64,000 bases of DNA from Brucella oryzae (GTDB lineage Bacteria > Pseudomonadota > Alphaproteobacteria > Rhizobiales > Rhizobiaceae), in the NCBI GenBank assembly GCA_012103035.1, contig JAAVLL010000001.1:2330501-2394500 (forward strand), given 5' to 3'. This document shows positions 33,890 to 42,489 of this stretch, piece by piece. Position 1 is the stretch's first letter, and every line of letters starts with the position of its first letter. Made by a program: the position numbers and the translations under genes. The notes below the pieces were generated by a model. That model saw nothing but the letters and a program-made list of their open reading frames with translations. It was not told where the DNA came from and made no database searches.

Positions 33890-35014
33890 TCACTCTTCCA
33901 CATAGGTCCGATTGCGCCCTCCTTTCTTGGCGGCATAGAGGACTTTGTCGGCCCTATCGACTGTTTGCCAGAGATCCCCGCTCCGGCAGACGGACACAGC
34001 CAATGCTGCAGGTGACACTGGTTTCCTTGGATAGGCGCTGGAAACGATGTCTCTCGATATTCTGCCTCACCCCTTCCATAAGCTGGAGGACATTATCAGC
34101 GTGCATCTCGTCGAGACAGATCACGAATTCCTCACCACCGGTACGGGCAATCAGCGGCCGTTCGCCGATGAGCCTGCGCAGGATTCCGGCAAACTCCTTC
34201 AGGACGGCATCGCCCGCCGCGTGACCGTAAGCATCGTTCACCGCTTTGAAGTAATCGATATCGCAAACAGCGACCCAGCCGGATACGCCCTTTTCGCCTG
34301 CGAAAGCGCATTGTAACGTATTTCCAGTCCGCGCCGGTTGAGAAGTCCGGTCAGGGGATCGCTGTCACGTTCGTGTGACAGCACACCGATACGGTCATAA
34401 CCGGCGGCAGCCAGCAATACGAAGCCTAGAACGACCGCTGCGATGGTGGTGGAAAACACTGTCCATTGCCAGAAGGCCGTAACCGCGAAATTGGCAACAT
34501 TCTCGTCGTCCACCAGGGATTGTATCGTCAGTAGCGTGCGCGGAATGAAATGCAATGCCACGAGAACGAGCGTGACAAGCAGGAGACGATCTATCAGGGC
34601 GCCTTTTGCCAGTCTGCGCAATCGCCAGGCGAAGACCAGAATCATAGCAGCCATGCCAAAATTCAGAATATAGACACGCGCAACAAGATTCCGGTCGATG
34701 TAAAAGAAATACCCGATACCCCCGATGATCAGAGCGAAGCTGATAGCAACAAACAACCAGGAAATATCCATATCCGAGCGCAGCAGGATACCGCGGCCGC
34801 CCGCCAGAGTACCGGCCACATAAAGGGTCGCCGAAACAAGCGTGTTCAGGCCGACATCGCCCGGCACAAAGGCCAATTGCGACAACATGGCGATACCGAT
34901 GAACATAAAACCCAGGCTGCACCAAACAAGTATCCGGCGTTCACGATCGGAAATCCACGTGATCGCGAGAGCCATCGAAAACAGAAGCAGAACGGCGGGC
35001 AGCACGAATTTCAT
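33890..35014 (-). CDS. Membrane-bound GGDEF diguanylate cyclase (frame interrupted)
   Basis: This c-di-GMP synthase is about 375 residues when restored. The first roughly 200 residues hold six or so membrane helices with short loops, probably a sensor. The GGDEF domain starts at RDSDPLTGLLNRRGLE; the active site is ARTGGEEF, so catalysis is predicted. No RxxD inhibitory site is seen five residues before it. Losses lie near 34296 (one A) and near 33987 (a GAGAGC apparently read as GAGC). The ATG at 35014 is chosen over an upstream TTG in frame; neither has a clear RBS. Confidence 0.87.
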
Positions 35015-35277
35015 ATAAATCGGACGCGAAACTTGCAATTTTTGGGAGAAGACTTATCGCGCCCTCTAAAGAAAATTACAATTGCGTAAATTAAAACTTC
35101 CTGGTTGACCAGCTATGCGTGCTGGGCAGGACTGCAGACATGACCATCCGGCTGCATGTCGCAATCCGCCGCTTTCGCTCTTGATTTCATCGGGCTGTCC
35201 GTGTTTGTAACCTGCAAACATTGCCGTGATATGCGCTATCATATGCGCCACGCAGTCCCGTCGCGAAAGGAAGAGAC

Positions 35278-35514
35278 ATGAAGCCCGTTTTCCTGCAACT
35301 GCAGTGCACGCCCGGCAAGACCTACGAAGTCGCCGATACGCTCTTTCAGCGTGAAATCGTCTCCGAGCTTTATTCCACCAGCGGCGAGTTCGACCTTCTG
35401 GCCAAGATCTACATCGCCGAAGATCAGGACATCGGCAAGTTCATCGCCCAGAATGTCCTCGACATTCCCAATATCGTTCGCTCGCTGACGACGCTGACCT
35501 TTACGGCGTTCTGA
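35278..35514 (+). CDS. Lrp/AsnC ligand-binding (RAM) domain protein
   Basis: This intact 78-residue protein corresponds to only the C-terminal ligand-binding domain of Lrp/AsnC regulators, without a helix-turn-helix. It has VFLQLQCTPGKTYEVADTL, the glycine turn SGEFDLLAKIYI and VRSLTTLTF. Stand-alone RAM domains bind amino acids or modulate full-length Lrp partners. RBS AGGAAGAG precedes the ATG. Monocistronic in this context. Confidence 0.85.
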   Translation: MKPVFLQLQCTPGKTYEVADTLFQREIVSELYSTSGEFDLLAKIYIAEDQDIGKFIAQNVLDIPNIVRSLTTLTFTAF

Positions 35515-35658
35515 CACGCGCTCGCTTCATCGCTCCCGACCGGTAAAGGTTTGATTCACCATTAACGAATTATCATGTCGGCAAAGGGAACCTCTGCTTG
35601 CGCTCGCGCATTTCTTGCGTGAAGGGCTTACCTCAAAAAGGAGGCAGCGAGACAGGTG

Positions 35659-36032
35659 ATGAACGATCTTGGACAGCGGCGGGTATTGGTGGTGGAAGAC
35701 GAGATTTTCGTCGCACTTGACGTCGCCGCGACTGTCGAGGATGCCAACGGCACCGTGCTGGGTCCGGTGGGTACCGTCCGGCAGGCGATCGATATCATCA
35801 ACCGCAATGAAGTCGACGCAGCCATTCTCGATGTAAACCTTGCCGATGGCGATGTGGAAGCGGTGCTGGACCGGTTAAAGAGCCGCGACATCTTCGTGGT
35901 CATCCATACCGGGGCGGATTGCCTGCCCGTCTGGCGGACCGCTATCCGGAAGTGCCGGTTTTCCAGAAGCCGATCCCGCCATCGGTGCTGACACGCACGC
36001 TGGCTTCCGCCCTCGCTTCGCATATGGTCTGA
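35659..36032 (+). CDS. Single-domain response regulator (one frame break)
   Basis: This receiver-only protein is about 124 residues when restored. It has the acidic pocket VVEDE, the phospho-acceptor Asp in AAILDVNLAD, the switch Thr in VIHTGA and the Lys in VFQKPIPP, so phosphorylation is predicted. There is no output domain. One base is missing near 35919. AAGGAGG at 35638 serves the ATG at 35659 or a GTG three bases earlier. A J-domain-like gene follows after 9 bp. Confidence 0.87.
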
Positions 36033-36041
36033 CGAGGCAGG

Positions 36042-36486
36042 ATGCGGCAGACATCTCCCGATTTTGCAACCGTGCTGAAGGAAGTCGAGGCCGATGCAGA
36101 TCAGGCGGACCACGGCCGCCGTCCGCAATTCGGGTTTGCGTCGGCCGTCTTTTCCGCTGACTTGGACAACGCCCCGATGCCGCCCCGCCAGCCGGACAAT
36201 CTGGATAGCCTGTTCGACGTCGAAGACCTGCCGGAGACTGGACCAGCGCCTGAACAGGAAAGGCAGGCAATAGAAACGCGCATGCAGAAACAGTCACCGG
36301 ATGCGATCCGCCGAGCTGGACCTGCGCCCTGACCTGAAACGCGCAGAATTGCAGCAACGACGCCGCAGCTTTGCCGCCAGCAACCATCCCGACCGCCTGC
36401 CGGAAGAGTTTCGCCCTGCCGCAGAACAGCGGATGAAAACGGCAAATGCCCTGCTCGATACCGCCATGGCCACGGCGTCCACTTAA
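36042..36486 (+). CDS. J-domain-like protein (frame interrupted)
   Basis: This is about 148 residues when restored. The N-terminal half is acidic and probably disordered (many Asp, Glu, Pro). The C-terminal half resembles a J domain: helix II RRRSFAASNHPDRLP with the HPD tripeptide, then helix III RMKTANALLDTAM. A CGCG near 36303 appears reduced to CG; its repair gives DAIRAELDLRPDL. J domains stimulate DnaK; this may recruit DnaK to a rhizobial-specific client. It sits 9 bp after the response regulator and is probably cotranscribed. Confidence 0.7.
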
Positions 36487-36740
36487 AGCCAAGCAATTTC
36501 CTTACGTTTTCAGCGCAAAATCTTTTGCCTTATAACAAGAACGTGCTAGATTGCCCTGTCTGTGCCTGCGAAAGCTGTCGCACGCCGGAACCCTTTCCGT
36601 TGTCCGCAAGTCTGCAAACGGTCTCGCTGCTCTCCCCGTACTCCGGGCAAAATGGGCGATATGGGGCAATTTGCGCTTTGCCCAGCGGGGCGGTTCTGTC
36701 ATAGCGGTTACAATTAGAATAGTTCCTAAAAGGTTTGAAA

Positions 36741-38573
36741 ATGCCTCCTTATCGTTCGCGTACAACCACCCACGGTCGCAACATGGCCGGCGCGCGCGGC
36801 CTATGGCGCGCCACCGGCATGAAGGATGAGGATTTCGGCAAGCCGATTATTGCCGTGGTGAACTCGTTCACCCAGTTCGTGCCGGGCCATGTGCATCTGA
36901 AAGACCTCGGCCAGCTCGTCGCACGCGAAATCGAAAGCGCTGGCGGCGTGGCAAAAGAATTCAACACCATTGCGGTCGATGACGGCATCGCCATGGGCCA
37001 TGACGGCATGCTCTATTCGCTGCCGTCGCGTGAACTCATCGCCGACTCGGTCGAATATATGGTCAATGCGCATTGCGCCGACGCGATGGTGTGCATTTCC
37101 AACTGCGACAAGATCACCCCCGGCATGCTGATGGCCGCGCTGCGCCTCAATATCCCGGTCGTGTTCGTTTCCGGCGGACCGATGGAAGCGGGCAAGGTGG
37201 TCTGGGACGATTCCGTCAAGAAGCTCGACCTCGTGGATGCGATGGTTGCCGCTGCCGACGACCACTACACTGACGATCAGGTCAAGGCAATCGAGCGCTC
37301 CGCCTGCCCGACTTGCGGCTCCTGCTCGGGCATGTTCACCGCCAATTCGATGAACTGCCTCACCGAAGCGCTGGGTCTGTCGCTGCCGGGCAATGGCTCG
37401 ACGCTCGCAACCCATGCCGACCGCAAGCGCCTCTTCGTGGAAGCCGGTCATCTGGTCGTCGATCTCGCGCGGCGTTATTACGAGCAGAACGACGAAAGCG
37501 TGCTGCCGCGCTCGATTGCAAGCTTCCCGGCTTTTGAAAACGCCATGACGCTCGACATTGCCATGGGCGGTTCGACCAATACGGTTCTGCATCTGCTTGC
37601 CGCTGCACAGGAAGCCGAGATTGACTTCACCATGGCCGATATCGACCGCCTGTCGCGTCGCGTGCCGGTCCTCTGCAAGGTCGCGCCTGCCGTCGCCTCC
37701 GTTCATATGGAAGACGTGCATCGCGCTGGCGGCATCATGGGTATTCTGGGCCAGCTCGAAAAGGCGGGCCTCATCAACACCGATCTGCCGACCGTCCATA
37801 GTGAATCCATGGGTAAGGCGCTCGATCATTGGGACGTCACGCGCTCCAATAGCGAGATGGTGCACAAGTTCTATAGGGCTGCTCCCGGCGGCGTGCCGAC
37901 GCAGGTTGCCTTCTCTCAGGAGCGCCGCTTTGACAGCGTCGATTCTGACCGTGAAAAGGGCGTCATCCGTTCCAAGGAACATGCCTTCAGTCAGGACGGT
38001 GGTCTGGCGGTACTTTACGGCAATCTGGCCGAAGACGGCTGCATCGTGAAAACGGCAGGCGTGGACGATTCCATCCTGAAATTCTCCGGCCCTGCCCGCA
38101 TCTTCGAGAGCCAGGATTCGGCTGTGCTCGGCATTTTGAACGGCAAGATCAAGCCGGGCGACATTGTGCTGATCCGCTATGAAGGCCGCGCGGCGGCCCC
38201 GGCATGCAGGAAATGCTCTACCCGACCAGCTATCTGAAGTCGAAGGGCCTCGGCAAAGCCTGCGCGCTCATCACCGACGGACGTTTCTCGGGCGGCTCTT
38301 CGGGCCTCCATCGGCCATGTCTCGCCGGAAGCGGCTGAAGGCGGCACCATCGGCCTGGTGCGCGAAGGCGATATCATCGATATCGACATTCCGAACCGCA
38401 AGATCCACCTCGCTGTTGATGATGCAACGCTGGCAGAACGCCGCGCCGAGCAGGATGCAACCGGCTGGAAGCCAGCAGAGGAACGCAAGCGCAAGATTTC
38501 CACGGCGCTGAAGGCCTATGCCTCAATGGCAACCAGTGCTGCCAAGGGTGCGGTCCGGAAATTGCCGGATTGA
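36741..38573 (+). CDS. ilvD: Dihydroxy-acid dehydratase (frame interrupted)
   Basis: This Fe-S dehydratase of valine, isoleucine and pantothenate synthesis restores to 611 residues. Cluster and metal ligands are visible: the Cys in [11 protein letters not shown] and in [19 protein letters not shown], and Asp in VDDGIAMGH. Also present are [12 protein letters not shown] and the C-terminal [12 protein letters not shown]. One base is lost near 38187, and near 38302 a CTCTCC is read as CTCC. The ATG at 36741 follows AAAAGG. An essential biosynthetic gene with two breaks supports sequencing error. Confidence 0.95.
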
Positions 38574-38595
38574 TTCCATTACGAAGTATTTTATT

Positions 38596-38623
38596 AAGGG
38601 CTCTTCGGAGCCCTTTTATTTTT
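38596..38623 (+). terminator. Intrinsic terminator of ilvD
   Basis: The stem AAGGGCTC/GAGCCCTT with a stable TTCG tetraloop is followed by TTATTTTT. Confidence 0.9.
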
Positions 38624-38786
38624 GGGAGACTGGAAATCATGAATTTTAGAACAATGCTTTTGCATCTATATCAACGTCGCTGTTGTCAATTGCACCGGCA
38701 CAGAGCCAGGAATTAACCAAGCAAGATTATCTAGCACTCCCTGCAAAATCTTTGAAAATTTTCAATGTGCAATTCTCATCCAGAAC

Positions 38787-39200
38787 ATGGGAACTGCAAT
38801 AAATCCATCTGCCTCGTCCTACCTTTTGTCGTCCAGTTTTACACAAAAGGCTTATGAGCTCGGCAAGCAGTATTATGAGGCGCTGGAAAGCAACAAGATT
38901 AGCGTCATGGACCTCACGCTTGACATGCCTTCAGAGTTTAAACTGGATACGGTTGCGATCATGGCCCGAGATCAGCAAGAAGTCATTGCTTTTAAGTTAG
39001 GCCGTATCTCGGTCAAAGCGACTGCTGACCTTCTTTACAAGGTTGGAGCCGTGACTGATGAGGGCGAAGTCGACACCTCCAAGTTCAGACAGAAATCTCC
39101 AGAACTTCTGGATGAATATTGCGATTTCGCGGGATTGAACATGCCTGCTCCCATGCTGGAGAAGCTGCAGCAGGATCTCAAATCATCGATTCAGGACTAA
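38787..39200 (+). CDS. Hypothetical protein, 137 aa
   Basis: I do not recognise this gene. It is intact, soluble, has no signal peptide or membrane segment, and is mostly predicted helix. A Ser-rich start (SASSYLLSSSF) is followed by AYELGKQYYEALESNKISVM, a short strand-like DTVAIMARDQQEVIAFKLG, and an acidic tail. Base composition is more AT-rich than its neighbours, which suggests recent acquisition. No good RBS is seen before the ATG. It converges on ccmG with about 12 bp between stops. Confidence 0.6.
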   Translation: MGTAINPSASSYLLSSSFTQKAYELGKQYYEALESNKISVMDLTLDMPSEFKLDTVAIMARDQQEVIAFKLGRISVKATADLLYKVGAVTDEGEVDTSKFRQKSPELLDEYCDFAGLNMPAPMLEKLQQDLKSSIQD

Positions 39201-39212
39201 GCACAACGACTA

Positions 39213-39805
39213 TTACTGAAGGACCTTCTCCACCGCCGGCATCAGATCGTTCTTCACCGACTCCGGCGTAAACGGCCCCACATGCTTGTAGACAATCTTG
39301 CCGTCCTGATCGACGAGGAAGGTTTCCGGCACGCCGTAGACGCCCCATTCGATGGCTGAACGCCCGACGCGGTCGGCGCCGACGGCAGCAAAGGGATTAC
39401 CGAGATCGCCGAGGAAACGGCGCGCATTTTCCGGCTGGTCCTTGTAATTGAGGCCAACCACGCGGACGCGCTCATCCTTGGCGATTTCCATCAAGAGCGG
39501 ATGCTCCTGACGACAGGAACGCACCACGATCCCCAGACATTCACCAGTGTGAGCTTGCCCTTAAAATCTTCGCTGTTGAGGCCGGGAACAGGCACGCCAT
39601 CGCGCAGCAGACCTTCGACAGGCGGCAGGTTCGTCTGCGGCGCCTGTTTGCCGATCAGCGCGGAAGGGATCGTCGTATTGTCCTTGCCCGACAGAAGCTG
39701 GACGGCAAATACCGCCGCCAGTCCGACGAAAATTGCCAGCGGCAAAAGGGCAACCCATGTGGAGCGCTTTTTCGGCGCGACGGGTTTCTCGGTCGTTTCG
39801 GTCAT
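39213..39805 (-). CDS. ccmG: Thioredoxin-like CcmG/DsbE (one frame break)
   Basis: This membrane-anchored periplasmic thiol-disulfide protein is about 197 residues when restored. One N-terminal anchor helix (WVALLPLAIFVGLAAVFAV) precedes a thioredoxin fold with active site SWCVPCRQEHP. The second Cys appears only after one base is restored near 39510. GVYGVPETFLVDQDG carries the conserved cis-Pro. It reduces apocytochrome c or CcmH cysteines for haem attachment. Its ATG overlaps the ccmD stop. Confidence 0.92.
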
Positions 39806-39971
39806 TGTGCTTTACCGGGGCTTTTGCAGAACGGCGGCGCACGCCCTGCACTTCCAGCCGTTTCAATTCGTTTTTCTGGATGCGCTGATCGATCAATATC
39901 CAGCCGATGATGATGACAAGCGCTGCTGCCGTGATGCCATAGGAGGCCAGAACAAAGCCGAGATGGTTCAT
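39802..39971 (-). CDS. ccmD: Haem exporter subunit CcmD (one frame break)
   Basis: This small membrane protein of about 56 residues has one helix (GFVLASYGITAAALVIIIGW) and a basic cytoplasmic tail (QKNELKRLEVQGVRRRSAK). Restoring one A near 39827 gives a stop at 39802 that overlaps the ccmG start as ATGA; its own start overlaps the ccmC stop in the same way. It helps release holo-CcmE from the CcmABC complex. Confidence 0.85.
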
Positions 39972-40752
39972 ATTACACCCTCCTGTGTCTTGGTCTTGCG
40001 GTCGGCATTCCGTGCGGCAAGCTTTTTCATCGACGCCACGCGGCGGCGCCAGATTTCATTGCGCATGGCCATCATGTGCAGCGTGAAGAACAGAAGCGAA
40101 AAGCCGATGGCCATCACGAAAAGCGGACGCAGCATGGATGCATCGATGGTGGGGCCGTCCATGCGGAACACCGAAGCCGGCTGGTGCAGCGTGTTCCACC
40201 AGTCGACCGAGAATTTGATGATCGGAATATTAATGAAGCCGACCAGCGTGAGCACGGCCACCGGCCTGGCGCTTTTCGCCGGATCATCCATGGCGCGCGA
40301 CAGCGCGATAATGCCGAGATACATCAGGAACAGCACGAAGACCGAGGTCAGCCGCGCATCCCACACCCACCATGTACCCCACATCGGCTTGCCCCAGAGC
40401 GAACCGGTGGCAAGCGCAAGCGCGGTGAAGACGGCGCCGAGCGGAGCGGCTGCGCGGATCGAGACATCGGCCAGCGGATGCCGCCAGACCAGCGTGCCCA
40501 GCGCCGACACCGCCATGATCGAGTAGCACATCATGGAAAGCCATGCGAAAGGCACATGGATATACATGATGCGGACCGTCATCCCCTGCTGATAGTCCTC
40601 CGGCGACTGGAAGAAGACCATATAGAGGCCAACCGCCAGAAACAGTACCGAAAGCCCGGCCAGCCACGGCAAGACCTTGCCTGCAAAGGCAAGGAACCGC
40701 GTGGATTGGCCAGATCGAGCCAGCTCGTGGTTTTAACGGCATCTTTGGTCAT
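39968..40752 (-). CDS. ccmC: Haem-handling membrane protein CcmC (one frame break)
   Basis: This six-helix membrane protein of about 261 residues presents haem to CcmE. The tryptophan-rich signature is GKPMWGTWWVWDARLTS, flanked by the expected histidines (IHVPFAW and WWNTLHQPAS). The ATG at 40752 gives MTKDAVKTTSWLDLANP; one base missing near 40700 breaks the link to LPWLAGLSVLFLAVG. It lies between ccmB and ccmD in the operon. Confidence 0.93.
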
Positions 40753-40817
40753 GTCTTTTCCATGGCCTATATTTACCTTCCACCCCTGTCCCGTTCAATT
40801 GACCGTAATCAACTGCG

Positions 40818-41482
40818 TCAATCCGCCGAACTTTTCAGCGCTGCGCTCGCGGCCAGCGGCCCAAGAACGGCAAAGAACAGGGTGAGAGCGGCCAAAATGA
40901 GAAAGGGCGCCAGAAAGGGCGCATTGTCTACTGTCGCTCCATGCGAAGCTGATACACCGAAAATGAGCACCGGAATGGTGAGCGGCAGAACAATCACCGA
41001 CACCAGCAACCCGCCGCGCGGCAGCGCTACGGCAAGGGCTGCACCCACAGCGCCGATGAAGGCAATGGCGGGCGTTCCCACCAGAAGCGTCAGCGATGTT
41101 GCGCCGATTGCCGTCGCCTCCATATTCATGAACAGGCCGAGCATGGGCGATGCGATCACCAGCGGCAGCACACTTGCCACCCAATGGGCCGCGCATTTCA
41201 CAAAACCGTGAAGGCCAGCATGTGACTGTCCGCGCCGATCAGCAGCAGATCGAGCGAACCATCCTCCCGGTCTGCCTGAAACAGCCGATCGAGGCCGAGG
41301 AGCGTTGCCAGCAACGCACCGATCCACAGCATGGCGGGGCCGATCCGCGCCAGAAGGTTGAGGTCAGGCCCGACGCCGAAGGGCATGACGGCAATGACCG
41401 CGAGGAAGAACAATATGCCGATCAGCGCGCCGCCACCGGCGCGGAAACTGAGGCGCAAGTCTCTCAGGAAAAGTGCCAGCAT
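40818..41482 (-). CDS. ccmB: Haem exporter permease CcmB (one frame break)
   Basis: This is 221 residues when restored, typical for CcmB, with six hydrophobic helices starting from LFLRDLRLSFRAGGGALIGI. One T is lost near 41205 (LAFTVFVKCAAHWVA after repair). It forms the membrane channel of the CcmAB(C) ABC machine that frees haem-loaded CcmE. Its ATG overlaps the ccmA TGA as TGATG. Confidence 0.92.
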
Positions 41483-42156
41483 CAGGCGCCCTCACCTGAA
41501 TAGGCGGCCATGTCGAGCGTGCTGACACCAATACTTCTTTCAATGCAGTTTCGGACGGGAAACCGGTTTCCACTTTCCCTGAAACTGCATCCAAGCCCAA
41601 CGGAATATGCGTTGCAGCGACGATCATGCCCCTTCTCGCATATGGCCGCGCATGATTTCTGCAAAGCGGGCTTCCGACGCCTTGTCGAGACCGGCGGTCG
41701 GCTCGTCCACGATCCAGAGCGGACGATGGCTGACCAGAAGCTTGGCGATGGAAACACGGCGCTTCTGCCCCGTCGACAGATAGCCGAACGGCAGATGCTC
41801 CACACCGGGCAGATCGACGGCTTCCAGCGCCTCATCGATCTCGCTTGCGCGGCGCCGTTGAACTTCTGCCAGAAGGACAGGTTCTCGCGCACGCTGAGCG
41901 CCGGTTTCATCGCATTCTGGTGTCCGAGATAATGGCAAGCGGCACGCACCGGCAGAACCGTGCCGTCGTCGCTCAATTTCACCTTTCCGGCTTCGGGCTG
42001 AAGCAGGCCGCAGATGATTCGCAGCAACGTGGATTTGCCCGAACCATTCGGTCCGGTCACCACCAGCGCCTCGCCTTCACTGAGAGCAAAATACAGGCCA
42101 GCGAAAATCGTTTCGCCGCCTCTTTCGCCCGCCAGATTTTCGGCTTCCAGCCGCAT
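41482..42156 (-). CDS. ccmA: Haem exporter ATPase CcmA with an in-frame palindromic insert (frame interrupted)
   Basis: This ABC ATPase is about 225 residues when restored. It has Walker A GPNGSGKST, signature LSTGQKRRVSIAKLL, Walker B LWIVDEPTAGLD and the H-loop VAATHIPLGLD. After the H-loop the sequence DAVSGKVETGFPSETALKE is encoded by a palindromic repeat (41543-41590), then the tail STLDMAAYSGEGA ends in a TGATG overlap with ccmB. Single-base losses lie near 41855, 41628 and 41532. The exact C-terminus depends on the last repair. Confidence 0.88.
   Translation of the reverse strand: MRLEAENLAGERGGETIFAGLYFALSEGEALVVTGPNGSGKSTLLRIICGLLQPEAGKVKLSDDGTVLPVRAACHYLGHQNAMKPALSVRENLSFWQKFNGAAQARSMRRWKPSICPVWSICRSAICRRGRSAVFPSPSFWSAIVRSGSWTSRPPVSTRRRKPALQKSCAAICEKGHDRRCNAYSVGLGCSFRESGNRFPVRNCIERSIGVSTLDMAAYSGEGA
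41543..41590. repeat. Palindromic element inside the ccmA coding sequence
   Basis: The outer arms ATGCAGTTTC/GAAACTGCAT are perfect; an inner GGGAAA/TTTCCC pair surrounds the ACCGGT centre. It resembles the dispersed palindromes elsewhere in the window (shared CCGGTTTCCACTTT-type core), and on the minus strand it is read as codons of CcmA. Confidence 0.75.
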
Positions 42157-42489
42157 TTTATACCTCTAAGCCCCGATGGATAATTGCCAGACCAATAGAA
42201 CCGGAGCCCCGAAATATCCATGGAAAGGCATCGCAACATTTCGCCGCAAGGGGCCGAATTCACGATATTCTGTCTGGAATCGTTTTAGAAAACTCTCTAT
42301 ATGAGGGCTACCACGCCAGCGGTCGGCGTGGAAACCATTTTGGCCGATCTCAAACACTTGGCGCCCGTAAGGACCCAGGCTTCGGGACGGACAGCGGAAA
42401 TGACTGCACCCGCACCTTGGCGCGTCCTTGAAACGCTAGCCTAGGCGTTCGTCCTGGTTTTCCGGCCAGTAGCATGAAGGACGAACGCA
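42157..42489. other. 333-bp divergent intergenic region ccmA/acnA
   Basis: No open frame is convincing. It must contain the promoters of the ccm operon and of acnA. I see no operator that I can name. AAGGA at about 42477 is the acnA ribosome-binding site. Confidence 0.5.

Noticed and set aside
36487..36740. Leader-peptide attenuator for ilvD
   Set aside because: I found no short frame rich in Val, Ile or Leu codons followed by alternative hairpins.
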